DNA from: Emmonsiellopsis sp. PD_33
Taxonomy: Eukaryota; Ascomycota; Eurotiomycetes; Onygenales; Ajellomycetaceae
DNA: 64,000 nt
Assembly (NCBI GenBank): GCA_032988165.1
Contig: JANTQF010000152.1
Location: forward strand, 1-64,000
Reading direction: 5' to 3'
In this document: one piece after another, positions 11,100-24,029 of the stretch
Numbering within the stretch: the stretch's first letter is position 1
Layout of the letters: each line of letters starts with the position of its first letter
Notes under the pieces: generated by a model
Database searches by the model: none
Told to the model about the DNA's origin: nothing
The model's input: the letters and a program-made list of their open reading frames with translations, nothing else
Made by a program: the position numbers and the translations under genes

Positions 11100-13347
11100 T
11101 AGCTTATACTGAACTACTGTTCAATCCTTACACTTCTAATTAGAATTAATAGAATATCTCTAGCTATTAATATAATAATTGAATATATTGATTTAATTAC
11201 CTTCCACATTAATAAGATATTTCCCTCTGGATTAAGACTGTCATTTAGATACCAATCAAATTCATTGACACAAATAACTGAAGGTGACTACTGGTGTAGT
11301 GTAGAAAACAATTGATAAGTCTGGGAAGTTATTAGTACTAAGTAAATTAAGAAAATGAAAGAGGGTAAATACCTACCTATAGTTGATTATTAGTAGTTAT
11401 AGGTTGACAAGGTAAATATCATTTTTCATAGTATACCTTTACATACTATAATGATTGGGCTTTTATCTCTGACTCTCATTTCTTACTATTATAGACTAGT
11501 AATTATAAATATAAGTTCAGAATTATAGTAGTATAGTAAATCTTTCTCATACTATCATCAGCATCAGTATCTGAATAGTACTCTTTCAGTTTATTATATG
11601 CAGCTTTCAGTGTAGTCTCCAAGCTATTTTAAATAGTTGGGATTTCATAGGTTACCTCAGAAAGCCATTCATCAAGATGATTAAACAGTATATTATAGAT
11701 CAAAAATGCATTGTAGATGAGTGGTATGTCTGTATCTAAGAAAGTCTTAATAATCTATCAGAATGAATAAAGTAGGGTAATAATATACATAATGAGCTGC
11801 CATTCATCATTACTCAACTAAAGATAGTAGAGCTTAGAGTTATCCTGAGTCATTACTCAGCAATGAATTAGATCCCTGAGTTGCAGTGTATAGATGCACA
11901 TAAGATATATTGAGCTCTATTAGGTCTTAACATTCTAAATTATTTAGAGCTTAATGTGCTCTGGCTGGAGCTTCTAAAAGCTTTCAATTCATTGAGGAGA
12001 ATTTAAGAGGGTATTGGCAAGTAGATATAACTAGTTAAATAATTAAGAGATTAGAAATACTATTAGATCATTATCATGAATCATTACATATCTTTGAGAG
12101 TATATAACTGAATGAGATCTCCCCTCTGTTACTCATATCAATATCATTCTTATGAAATATCTATAAGATATTATCATTTATTGACTTAATTTATAGGTCT
12201 CTAATTAGTTGTTTTATTACCAACTACATAATATAAGTTACATAAGGAAGTTAATACATCTTAGCATCTTAGTGAACTCCATCCTCTGCATACAGATATT
12301 TCTTCAAGAATGCTACTAATATATTATTATTTATTATATTATCAGCTATGAGAGTAAAAATGTCATCTTCAATCTGTGTATTATATATACACTACATTAT
12401 ATATTCTACCATATTGTCATCAGTGTGCATATCACTAAGATGCTCAAACCCAATCAATGCCTCTATATACTCCCATTTCTGAGTGATATAGTAGCCTTTG
12501 ACACAGAGAAATGCTAAACTATTTGTACTTGTTCATGCATCTAAGGCCAGTGCAATCTTTATGTTGGAGATTCAGTCTGAGAGCAGATCTTTTATCATCA
12601 TTTTATAAGAGTTATTCAGCTCTTTTTGCAGGGTAGTTTATTTTGGGAGGAAGGCCTCAACTTTGCTGTTGCCATATACTAGTAACTGCTGAAGATTAGG
12701 ATTCTATATGGCATGAAATGCTATATTTATTGATAGAAAAGTATAGAGGAGGAGGATTCAATAATTTTCTTTATTAAATAGTAGTGTCTCTATTTGTGGT
12801 CACTTGCATGTGGGGTTTTACTGAGATGAAAGGATTATTACCACAGCTCATTACTGAATAAATCAACTTATATTGTACTTATAAATGCTATCTTAATGTT
12901 CATCTATTTATTTGAAGGAATAGCATTCTAATACTTCTTACTAATAAGATGTTTCCTCATTTCTAAGGTCCCCATGTTACTATACTGAGGATGTTAAAGG
13001 ATTTACTTGCATTAAATACAGAGTAAAGCTAGTTCATCATTTCACTGGAATGTTACTTACTTGAAGGACTTTTAGGATTTAGAGCTCTGCTTTGTACTTT
13101 ACTGTGGATGGTTCTTGTGAGTGTTATCATATTAGATTATATTTGTAGTTGCTGTCTGTTTCCATCATTAATTAAATTGAATTTGATACTTATTATCCTG
13201 CTTCTATATAATATAGATCCTCACCTCAACTGTGGTAGTCTTAAGTCCTTCAGGAACTAGAATGAGCAGAATTGATGTTAGAATTTATAGAAGAAAAATT
13301 AGTGTACTAATCTTATAAAGAGGAGAGCTTGGAGCACTAAAATTCAT
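11100..13347 (-). pseudogene. hAT transposase, inactivated
   Basis: Would cut and paste the hAT element. A plausible ATG is at 13,347 (MNFSAPSSPLYK). The core at about 12,590-12,300 reads IALALDA, stop, TSTNSLAFL, then ITQKWEYIEALIGFEHL and DMHTDDNM. This is the RNase-H-like fold around a catalytic Asp (LDxWTS), with HTGDN and a damaged TADNA block (IADNIINNN). The segment LYNAFLIYNILFNHLDEWL follows. The C-terminal hAT dimerisation region at about 11,260-11,105 reads EFDWYLNDS, LLMWKVI and IARDILLI before IEQ, stop, FS. Many TAG and TGA stops stand where Gln, Trp or Arg is expected. The N-terminal zinc-finger region was not resolved. Confidence 0.8.
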
Positions 13348-13634
13348 TATACTAGAAGATTAAAGGTATTCAAAAAGACAGTATTCTAGGGTGAGAGAAA
13401 ACATAGCTGACATTTTTTCTTGTAGAGGGATGTAGACTGGGTGTGAGGATTAATTTTTCAGAGAATTAAGAATAAACTTACTGTATGGGCAGTGAGAGGT
13501 GAGATCTATATACTACATGATAATTATTATTATAACCTCACATCTGGAAATTAGGAGACCTATGCAAATGAATACCTCTAATGTACTGATCTTGAAAATA
13601 AGATATTAAAGAGATATGAAGCTATCAGGCAGTG

Positions 13635-13888
13635 TGTGAAGGGCTATACCCTTATACCCTATATTTATAGCTTGCTTGAACTTTACTCAATCTCTGACTA
13701 CTTGATTAGACATCTCCAACTGAGCCTTCATATGAATGTTTATCTGCTCTGATCTCACATAATTTCCTTCTATTTATATCACATAATCTCATAATTTCTT
13801 TTCCTTTTTCCTTTCTTTTTCTAGCAATTACAATCTTAATTCTAGTGTATAGCTCATATGATTTACTTATCAGAGTGTATCCATTACA
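13635..13888 (+). repeat. Gypsy-A 5' LTR
   Basis: 254 bp, TG to CA, preceded by CAGTG. Differences from the 3' copy are transitions as far as I compared them. Confidence 0.9.
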
Positions 13889-13999
13889 TTTTGTAATTAC
13901 TCACTTGATCTCTTCTTAGAGATCCTCATTATATTCACCCTCTAAATGTGATTCACATATATAGCAGATTCTTCCAAATATAACCTGTATGTACAGTAA

Positions 14000-15240
14000 A
14001 CTCTTCCAAAATTCAAAATACAACTTGCCCAGCTCAGCTCTGCCAGACAACATGTCAGTGAAAGGCCCCAAAGCCCTGATAATTCATATTAATATCTCAT
14101 AAGATTTTCCTCTAAACTTTCTAAATCCTTCAAACTTTCTGAATCCTCCAAACTCTCTGAATTCAAACAATCTTTTAAATCCATCATGAACATGGACCCT
14201 CCATGTAAAGACAGCATCTTTCCTCAGAACTTTAATGCTGAGTTCTGAAACTTCATCCAACAGCTTGTGAACAAAATCAACCTTATTATCAAATAAAATC
14301 ATACACTCATACTAACTCTAGCTCCTGTCCTGACTCCTGCTCACCCAACTGCTCCTTTTGAGGACTTCCCAAGATGCCCAAAAAAAAGGCTCACCACCCT
14401 TGAGAAATTCACAGGCAAATAAGTCTCCAAATACCCTGCCTGGTGCCTCAGTGTGGAGGTTAAAATCACTTTAGATGGCCTTGCAATTGGATCTCTCACT
14501 AATCAGGCCTGATATATTTATACCTAACTCTCTGGTATTACTATCATCTAATTCCACCCTTGAATGAAGGCCAATGCCAAGCTCATTCCTATAACCTTTA
14601 ATATCATCCTCAATCAGCTCAATATTCTTTTCTCTAACCCTTTAGTGGCCTAGAAGACCCTGATCTGACTACACAGTGTTCATCAGAAAACCAATCCACT
14701 CTCCATCTTTCTTCTGAGATTCAATCAGAAGATCCTGGAAGCCAGCAGCTAGCTGTAGGATGATACTATCAAGAAGGCCCTACTTAAAAAGGCCATTAAA
14801 TTTGAACTTCTACAGCAAATTATTACCTCTATTAAACCCCCTATGTACCTTGAATATTATACAAAGCTCTGCAGCATAGAGAATAATCTATTCAAGATCA
14901 AGGCCATTTAGAGCTAAATTCATGGTAGTACTCCTACTACCTCTGGGGAGGCCTTCCTCAAAACCTCTCTACTGAAGGACCCAAACACTATGGATTAGAC
15001 ATCTATAGGGCTCACTCACATGAATGCATTTTATATCCTAAATATAACCATTACTGCTGTTATTAACTGCTGCACCCAAGATGTCTGCATCAACTGCAAC
15101 AAATCTGGATATAGAGCTGTTAATTGCTGTAGAATCCATATTCTCTCAAAACTGCTCATACAGTCTATAAACATACAAATCAAGCCTGAAGAGGAGGAAG
15201 ACTTCAAAGACACTAAGTTAGACTTAGAAAAAGACTAGCT
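14000..15240 (+). pseudogene. Gypsy-A gag, decayed
   Basis: Capsid/nucleocapsid polyprotein region with many frame stops. A zinc-knuckle relic reads CINCNKSGYRAVNC near 15,080-15,125. The expected His of the CX2CX4HX4C box is Tyr, a C-to-T change. The last open stretch (15,020-15,238) ends in an acidic tail. Boundaries are approximate because the N-terminal part is too decayed to place a start. Confidence 0.6.
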
Positions 15241-15339
15241 TCCACACAAAATTGTAAGTAAAAGCTCCCAGAGTTAGATAGAAAAACCTTTAAGAAGAAA
15301 ATGACTATTTCAGTAATTCTTGTACCTACTGTAGTTAAT

Positions 15340-18300
15340 TGTTCTTTTAATATGAATGCTATGATGAATAGTAGTTGCTGTTACTATTTAATAATTCACC
15401 CTCACATGGTTAACTATTATAATCTTCTGTGTATCCCAATTAACTCCTAAAAGATTGAAGGTGTCAATGGTGACACAGGCAGCTTCATATGAAATATAGT
15501 GAAGCTTAATATTAATGTTAGCAGATTTCTCCAAGAAAATACTTATACATATGAGATTGAGAATCTCCCATATGATTTCATACTAGGCCTATTATAGCTA
15601 TCTGAACATCAAGCCCTTATTAATACTTACAACTAATGTGTTATATTCTCTGGAGGCATCTATATCTCCAAAAAAGATGTTTATAAAGCTGCTGACCTTC
15701 ATCAAATCTCTGCTAATACCTATAATCTTCTTTAAAGCTATAATTAGAAATTTAAGTTCTAACCTCTCATTGAAATCTTCACTATCAGCATGACTAACAT
15801 AGAGAAGGCCCTCTTATAGCTCTCTAAGAAGCTGAAGATCAACCCTGCAACAGTCCTCTCTCTGTACTACTATAAATTCCTCAATGTTTTTAATCATAAG
15901 GTTGTTGAGAAGCTCTCACTATTCTACAATGTGTACAACTATCATATTAAACTTGAGAAGATAGATGATAAAGATCCTCAGCTACCCTAAGAATCACTAT
16001 ACAATATGTTATGTGATAAACTGCTTGTGCTCTATAAGACCCTTAATGACCTTCTGAATAAGGGTTTCATTCAAGTTAGTAATTTACCTGTGAGCACACC
16101 TATACTCTTTGTGAAAAAGTCAGGTAGAGGCCTCTGATTCTATGTCAACTATTAAGGCCTCAACTGCCTCACTCAAAAAGATTATTACCTACTACTATTA
16201 ATTAATGAGACTCTCAAATAGATCAGCCAAGCTAAGTAGTTCACAAAGCTGAATGTCATTTCCATGTTCTATAAGATTTAAATTGCAGAAGGAGATGAAT
16301 GGCTAACTGTCTTTCACACAAAATATAGTCTATTCAAATGGATAGTTACCCCCTTTAGCCTCATAAATACCTCAAGTACCTTCTAGAAATACATCAACTG
16401 GGCCTTATGAGACTATTTAGATGAATTTACTTCTATCTACCTTAATGACATCCTCATCTTCACCAATAGGTCCTACAAGTAGTACTAAGAGCACATCCAA
16501 AAAGTCCTCACCTACCTCTATAAATATAGTCTCCCAATTGATATTAATAAATCTACCTTTAAAGTTTAAGAGACAACCTACCTCAGCTTCATCATAAAGG
16601 CAGGGAAGGAAGTCCATATGAACCTCAAGAAGATTACTGCTATTCTTAAATGAGAGGCCTCTATAATCATAAAAGACATGCAAGGCTTTCTAGAATTCAT
16701 AAATTTCTACTAACACTTCATTCAGAATTTTTCTGACATTATTTAATTACTAATTAATCTCACACACAAAGACCAGCAGTTTCTATGGTCTAAGGAGGCA
16801 GACAAGACATTTACACATCTTAAATAGATGTTTATCTTCATCTCAATGCTCATTACATTTAACTCTGATCATCTAATGATAGTTGAAACAGACTCTTCTA
16901 GTTATATCATAAATAATACTCTCATATAATAAGACAATGAAGGTATCCTGCAACTCTGTATATTTATATTCAAGAAGCTCAGCCCTGCTAAAGTCAATTA
17001 TAAGATCTATGACAAGAAACTTCTCATTATTATTCAATGTCTAGAAGAATGGGACTTTAAACTCTGCAGCATGAAAAACTTTAAAATCATTACAGATCAT
17101 AAGAATCTCTAATATTTCATAATAATCTATAAACTCTTCAAATACTAGATGTACTAAGTCAAATTTCTCAGCTACTTCCATTTTATGATTCATTACTGCT
17201 CTGGCACAGAGAACTCCATGGCTGATACCCTCTCTTGATGTGAACAGAATATGCCTTCTAAAGACTCTAATGCCTGCTGAGTAAACTACAAATAGAGACT
17301 ACTAGATCCACAGACCCTTAAAGAATCTAAAGTAATATCACATAGAGTAATACATGCCTTGCCTGTCACCCTGCTAATCATAACTACCTCATCCCTACTC
17401 CAGAGACTCTGGGACACTGCTGCCACCTCCAATAAACACCTTCAAATGATGACTCAGGTTATTCAAGATAAAGCTCACTATTTTCCACCTAAACTTCAGG
17501 CCCATGTTAACATCACTGAATGCTCCATAGACCCCAACTCCTAACTATACTTTCAGGGGAGATGGTGGGTTCCTGATTCAGAACCATTATACACCTAAAT
17601 TATATAAGAAACTCATAATTCTCTGATGACCAGCTACCCAGACTATAAAGTACTCTATCAAATTTTATCCTGAGATTTCTATTAATCTAATATGTCTTAG
17701 AGCATCCAACAGTTCACCCAGAACTGCAACATCTATTAATTCATTATCACCTGGCAGGACCATCACTAAGGTCTGCTCAAATTTCTCTCAATCTTCAAAT
17801 ATGTCTAGCACAATGTCATCATCAATTTCACAGTAAACCTCTTTATGAGTAATAGCTGCAAGAATATCCTTATCATTATTAACCACCTCAGCAAAGATAT
17901 TATTCTTAAACTCTGTGTGAAGATGAATACATCTATAGTGGCTAAAGCCTTTCTTTAAAGTTCATTTTATCATTAGCATGATCTACCCTATATAATTATC
18001 TCAGACTATGAGACCCAGTTCATCAGAGCTATCTGGAGCTAAATCTACTAGCTCCTCAAAATCTTCTAGTACCTCTTAACCACCTATCACCCCAAAACTG
18101 ACAGCAGCACTGAATATATGATCCAGATAACTAAGAACTACCTCTAAAAGTTCTATTTATACACCTAGGATAACTGGAATGAACTCCTCTCACATGCTGA
18201 ACTTGCAATTAATGGCCACAATGCTGTTAGTACTGGTGTTAGCCTATTTTTCCTCTTACATGATTATAACCTTAAAGTCTTTAATCTCACTAAATCACCT

Positions 18301-18940
18301 AAACCTTTCACTTTACTCTGCAGTCCAATTCAAATTGCAGACACTATCATCTCAAAACTCCAGTAAGCTTATAAGTAAGCTGAATCCTTCATGGCCAGCA
18401 CTCAGCAGAATCAATAGAATCACATGAATGCTCACTGAAATCCTACTGAATGCTATAAGGTAGGTAATAAAGTCTAATTAGATCTCTAAAATATTATGAC
18501 TGATCACCTATCTTGCACACTTAACTACTAATATGCTAAGTACATCATTATTGAAGTTCTAAGAAGTTATAACTACTACCTTAACATACTATCTGGGATT
18601 CATAATATATTTTATATGAATTTACTCTGTAAAGCCTCCATCAACCTATTCCTCTCACAAGAGATTATTAACTGGCATCTGCCTGGCATCATCAAGGAAG
18701 ATAATGAGGTAGAATACAAGATTGAAGCTATTCTCAACCACTATCATCATAGATGAGGATTTCAGTACTTAATGAAGTAACTTAGATATGAAGCCTCTTT
18801 ATGGGAATCAACCTTCACCCTGCAAGATACTACTGCACTCACCCATTATAAAGAGCTGTACCTGCCTGATGAGACTCTACCTGCACTACCTCACATCCAA
18901 TTTTCTGACCCCTTCCACCCACCCTCCAAATCCAAATAGG
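15340..18940 (+). pseudogene. Gypsy-A pol with C-terminal chromodomain, decayed
   Basis: Protease comes first: MMNSSC at 15,361-15,378 stands where a DSG catalytic triad belongs, then NGDTGSF and DFILG. RT is at about 15,990-16,720 with FVKKSGRGL and IYLNDILIF (YLND at 16,438-16,449). RNase H spans about 16,840-17,240, ending HYCSGTENSMADTLS. Integrase spans about 17,400-18,450 with DYETQFI, TYHPKTDSSTEYM and ELAINGHNAVSTG. A chromodomain near 18,715-18,790 reads EYKIEAILNHYHHR. At least a dozen in-frame TAG/TAA/TGA codons replace Gln, Arg or Trp, so no protein can be made. Confidence 0.85.
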
Positions 18941-18949
18941 GGGGGATAA

Positions 18950-19203
18950 TGTGAAGGGTTACACCCTTATACTCTATATCTATAGCTCACCTAAACTTCA
19001 CCTAATCTCTAACTGCTCAATCAGACACCTCTAACCAGGCCTTCATATGAACATTTATTTACTCCAACCTCACATAATTCCCTTCTATTTATATCACATA
19101 ATCTCATAATTCCTTTTCCTTTTTCCTTCCTTTCTCTAGTAATTACAATTTTGATTCTAGTGTATAGCTTGTACAATCTGCTTATCAGAGTGTGTCTATT
19201 ACA
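18950..19203 (+). repeat. Gypsy-A 3' LTR
   Basis: 254 bp, preceded by the purine tract near 18,935-18,949 and followed by the target copy CAGTG. Confidence 0.9.
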
Positions 19204-19208
19204 CAGTG

Positions 19209-20780
19209 AAATTTCAGCATCATACTGTAGATATTAAGAATGAGTATAAAATTATTACTAAAATTTGTTACCATAATTTTTTTCCCTTATTTCCTAGGAT
19301 GCTGATAGTCAGATGTGTTTCTCTTAGAAATTTCTACTTGAATCTCATTTAATTTCCTGAATGAGATTTTACTGGGTTGAAACACTATATGTTTGATCTT
19401 ATTAATTAGTTAGGTGGAGTTTGAATTTAGCTGGCCCACCTAATTAATAGTCATGATAAATTAGTAGACTAATAATGTAATTCATTAATAAAGCTCATAA
19501 GGAAATTTCATGTAAAGACAGCTGCAGAATCATTCTGATCTAGTAGCAACTATATGAGACATTTTTATAGCTGTGACAAGTCTGACAATTAAATTAAGCT
19601 ATAGTATATATAATGGATGTATAAGATGATTTTTAAATTTATGGCAGGCTATTTACTTATCTTTCAGTAGAATATGAAGTAGCTTTACTGAGATGATTAT
19701 TCTTTAATAGCTTACAGCTGGCTGTAACTCTTTCTATACTAGTATATTCTTCTAGAAGTTTGGGCAGGAGAATGTGATGATACTACATGTATTGATATAA
19801 AAGAGAGTGGTTAAGTAAATATAATAATCTGAGGTAATAGACTTTACAGAATTCTACTTAGCTATACTACCTTTAGAAATGACTTGCAGTACTCATTTTC
19901 AGATGAACTGAGTACCTCCTCTATCTCTAATTAACTTTCTTTGATATTTATTCAGACTTCATATATTAAATTTATTCCATCAGTGTTCCACTGCTCTATA
20001 TGATAATTCCCCTAATCCCCTTTAACTGATATACTAATAGATGGTGTATTTCCTGATAATTATTAATCAAAGCATTATATGCTTTAGCTGGGTAATCTGC
20101 TGTGTTTAAATCCAAGAGATTGATGTGAATTGAAAGCCCCTACATATAATTATTTAGAATAGAAGATAATCTTAATATGAGGAATAAGTATGTGTGTAAT
20201 ATCATCAATTATGTGTATATGCAGAAATGTATAGGAAAGTACAAGTAGGATATATAACTTTATCTTATATCTTTAAGATAGATTTTATGCATTTTAATTA
20301 TCAAATAAAGCTGCCTGATCATTATACATTAACTAAATTTTTTTGTGTAAAAGATAGATAGAGTGTCATACATAAACTAAAGGGGATTACATCTTTGAAA
20401 ATAAATGAAAAGTTGCACATGCAATATAATTATATGTAGAGCTATGTAGTAGATAAACTGGAATTATATGTTCTATGTTGCAGAGTGTAGGTTAAATTGT
20501 CTGTAGGGGATGCTCCTTCATGTGTAGAGATGATATTTCCCTATGAGTAATAAGATAGTATAATGATCCTCTCATAATAATAACTTGATGAGTAATATAT
20601 GGTGAAAATGCATCTAATGCATTCTATGGAGAAGGTCCTAAAAGGTAGCTTATATTAAGACTATTGCACAGTAAATTTATTATACCTTTTTTCAAGTTTG
20701 ATGAAAGCTCTGGCAATGGATCATAGCTGAGTAGGAGGAGGAGGAAGGAGGTATAGAATATATATATTAATATAGTAAAT
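19209..20780. other. hAT interior without a recognisable gene
   Basis: AT-rich and CpG-free, with stops in all frames on both strands. I see no family motif. By position it lies upstream of the hAT transposase (minus strand) and before the minisatellite. Confidence 0.5.
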
Positions 20781-20784
20781 ATAA

Positions 20785-21180
20785 TGACACTATGTGCCTG
20801 TAAAGAAAATATATATATATTTAATTACCAATTATGTGCATATTACCTATGCCAGGAGTTATAGGTGCAGCACAGCTATATGCCTGCAGGGAAAAATATA
20901 TATATAATTAGTTATCAACTATGTATGCACCACTCATGCCAGGAGTAGTAGACATGGCACAGCTATATGCCTGCAGAGAAAAATATATATATAATTAGTT
21001 ATTAATTATGTGTGCATCACCCATGCCAGGAGTGGTAGATGCAGTACAGCTATATGCCTATGAAGAAAAATATACATATAATTAATTGCTAACTATGTAT
21101 GCACCACATATGGCATGGCTATGTGCCCAGAGAAATATATATAGATTTAGTGGCAGACTATGCATACACCATGCATATTA
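20785..21180 (+). repeat. Minisatellite with an 87-bp unit, about 4.5 copies
   Basis: Each unit holds TATATGCCTG, a purine stretch, an (AT)n core, TAATTAGTTA, ATGTATGCACCA and CATGCCAGGAGT. Unit starts at TGCCTG lie near 20,795, 20,881, 20,968 and 21,055; a shortened unit follows at 21,123. Copies differ mainly by transitions. Confidence 0.75.
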
Positions 21181-21599
21181 ACAGTGAGAAGGTGGAAAGA
21201 AAGACAGCTGAGGAATGCAGGCATTACTGAAAATATTTATACTACTAAAAATTTAATCTAATATCTAGTTAATAAATTAGCAATGCTTTCACAATTAATA
21301 GAAAAAATATTGTAAGTCAATAATTATAATTCTCTTTAAACTGGGAAGATGCCATCCCAGTATAGGGACATCAAATCACATAAATATAGCTTTTGCACTT
21401 CTTAATGATCCAGGATATTAACTAATCAATGAAGATTATGGCTATGATGCTATTAATGAAAATCCATAAGAGGTCTATTATTAAATTCTATTACTGAAAT
21501 TCTTAGAATGTAAATAAACTCCATTCTATACTAAACTTTCTCTATCTAATATTAATTTCTATTAAATAGACTTTATAAGCTCTCATTTCACATAAAAAC

Positions 21600-22419
21600 T
21601 CTATATTATCTTACTCTGAATAATCTTCCCACTCTAACTTCTCATTCTCATCACTCAACACCTCTTCCTCCATCTTAAAATCACCCTCTAATACCTCTTC
21701 TAGCCAAGGAATTACTTCTAATAATCCTCTATCTTTCTTATCTAAAGTCTTCTAGAACTTATTCAATTTCTTTGCAGCTACTTCCTCACTAGCATCAGCA
21801 GCTATGAGCATTGCTTTTCCATGCTTGAGAATCTTCACATCATGGGAGGCCAATAACACCTGTGCCTGAATGTAAAAATGTTGGAGGGCCATGTCAATGA
21901 TCTTATCATTGAAGGGAGAGGGGATATCAATCTATTAACAGTTAGTATTAATCAATAATTATAGTTACAAGTTGAAGTAACTAACTCTTCTCTATTTAGA
22001 ACTGGTCCTAGATTACAATGCATGTAGTCACTATATAATCTCCTCTTCCTCTGCCTCCTCCTCAAGTGCATGCTTCTTTACAATTTAGACCTGATGATAT
22101 TCTAAGGACTTTTCTTGATCAAAATACTTCTAGATAATATGCTCAGTCTCTACCTTCTTTATGGCAGATTGATTAGCTAGTAATGCTATTTCTCTGTGCT
22201 TAGTATTAACATCTTTACTATCAGGACTATTATAAAAGCTCATTATCATTTAACTAATTCCTGCAGATGCTTTACTACATCAAAGTGTGCCTTACAATTA
22301 GCCTCTTGGGCTTTTTCCATAATGGCCTCATTGCTGGTCTTTGCATGCCTGATCTTCCTGATGTGCTTGATCTTGGGGTATTATAAGTACTCCTTTATTA
22401 GTGATTGAGGGCTGGACAT
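21600..22419 (-). pseudogene. Unrecognised hAT-borne gene, charged coiled-coil-like protein
   Basis: An ATG at 22,419 opens MSSPQSLIKEYL, stop, YPKIKHIRKIRHAKTSNEAI, then about 30 more helical residues to about 22,250. A shifted frame continues with HREIALLANQSAIKKVE, KYFDQEKSLEYHQ and an acidic EEEAEEEEII run. A frame change or intron near 22,245 separates the halves. The remainder to about 21,600 is low-complexity and hard to read. It starts back-to-back with the plus-strand gene at 22,740. I do not recognise the family; an accessory DNA-binding or regulatory role would be a guess. Confidence 0.45.
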
Positions 22420-22739
22420 TGTGTGTTTTATGATAACTCTGAATGTTAATATTTCTTGTATGATGTGATGAATGTTAAAATGATAGTATACTAAGATTAA
22501 TGAAAGTAATTATAGAATATATTTATATAGTAATGGATCTGAGTAATAGGTTTAGATTATTCTCCTCAGTAACACTCAAAATAGAAATTATTTTAATCAC
22601 AATCAGCAACATATCATGTTTACCCCTCTTCTCCTTCTCTTCTTCTTCTCATTTTTCTCTTCTCTTCTCTTCTTTTTTATAGTCTCTAAAATTTCTATCT
22701 CTGACTCCCCCCCCATTCCAACCACCTCTATCTAGTAGT

Positions 22740-23845
22740 ATGTCTAGGTATGTGTCTCCAGCCTTCTTCCCCTAGAAACTAATGTATGAACTAATATGTG
22801 AGTTTATTTTCAACTACTATCTGATCAACTATAAGTACTCCTCTGGAATCTACAAGAAACATAATAAGGCCTTCATAGTGAAGAAGTATCATAAGGACCA
22901 TAAGGAGTAAGCTGATAATTAAAAGGCATGGCTTAAAGTAAATAGTAGATGCAGAGCTAAGAACTATGCTAATATTAAATCTAAGCTACAGTCACTAGCT
23001 GATCTATTAGATAAGATACTATTCAGAATAATATTAATAGTTTACTAACAGCTAGATTAGTTGCAGAGAAGAAGATTACATTTTAGTAGATAAGTGTGTA
23101 TCTAGTTTTGGAAATAGAGCTATTTAGTCAGCTTGTGAGGGAGATAATTCAGGATTTGCCCAAGGCAGGTAGGAAAAATCTGGGTGATAGATATTATGTC
23201 CAGGCTGAGACCATTAATTATCTACACCTCATTAGTGAGGAGATACTGATGATGCTCTTTAAATGTAGGTAATGAGATAATATAATAGTCTATTAATAAT
23301 ATGATACTAATAGTACTTCAGGTGTGAATCTCTGCCTGGCTCATCACTGGAAGAAGACCTTTCAAGTTGATGATATGTAGCTTGTTCTGTCAATTTTGAG
23401 AGAGATGAGCTGTTCATACTTTGGAGGTGTAAAGCTGAAGATAGCTGTAGAAGAGAATAAGAAATAGGGAGTAAAGATTAAAGGCTATGGCATGGAGATA
23501 TAAGTAGTGGGGTGTGGGTTGAATGACTTTGATGTGGATACATCAGATGATGAGGACTGGGTTGATAGTGAGGAGGAGGAGGGTACTGTAAGTGAGGAAA
23601 ATAGAGATAGAGATATAGAGCTTAATCTAGCAGACCTGGTCTTGATCCTGAAGAATAGAGAGGAAGGCTGTATGGTAAAGTCTATGGTTAAGGGGTCTAT
23701 ATTAAAGGAGTATGGGATTATAGAGCCTGTAGTAGAGAGAAATGTGCTGCATGGGGCCAGAAAGCATAAGGATTTAGAGCTTGTGGTTGACAAGCCTGAG
23801 AAGTGTGTGGTTGAGAAGTATGGAGAGCAGCCTAAGAGCTTGTAG
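22740..23845 (+). pseudogene. Unrecognised hAT-borne gene with an acidic C-terminus, intron-containing
   Basis: From ATG 22,740 the frame reads MSRYVSPAFFP, stop, KLMYELICEFIFNYYLI and YKKHNKAFIVKKYHKDHKE. A GTAATGAG donor near 23,269 and a TACTTCAG acceptor near 23,310 suggest an intron. The 3' part (23,507-23,845) stays open and reads DVDTSDDEDWVDSEEEE, an acidic segment, then a Lys/Glu-rich end with KCVVEKYGEQPKSL and a stop. The antisense ORF over the same bases is its shadow. Function is unknown; location inside the hAT boundaries and divergence from the 22,419 gene suggest a shared control region. Confidence 0.45.
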
Positions 23846-24029
23846 TAGCTTCAGATACTAAGGAGTAGATACATAGTAGAGATGATATGATGATATGGAG
23901 TAAGTATTAACTTATTACTATAATGAATGGAAAATTAATATAGTAGAAAAAATGTAATGAGAAATGATAATAATTCATATGAAATTTTTCATGATGATTT
24001 CTAACTACATATGATTTATTATTATATCT

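Larger units (their letters stand above)
13635..19203 (+). mobile_element. Gypsy-A, full-length chromodomain LTR retrotransposon
   Basis: It has two 254-bp LTRs (13,635-13,888 and 18,950-19,203) starting TGTGAAGGG and ending ATTACA. A perfect 5-bp target duplication CAGTG flanks it (13,630-13,634 and 19,204-19,208). A polypurine tract with a G8 run lies just before the right LTR. The order gag, protease, RT, RNase H, integrase, chromodomain marks a Ty3/Gypsy chromovirus. It landed inside the hAT element about 290 bp upstream of the transposase start. Confidence 0.92.

Noticed and set aside
20785..21180. Regular repeats resembling a CRISPR array
   Set aside because: Units are uniform 87-bp tandem copies without unique spacers, in a eukaryotic transposon.
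23485..23793. Ser-rich minus-strand ORF of 102 codons
   Set aside because: Exact antisense of the acidic C-terminus of the plus-strand hAT-borne gene; the acidic, intron-linked frame is the better call.
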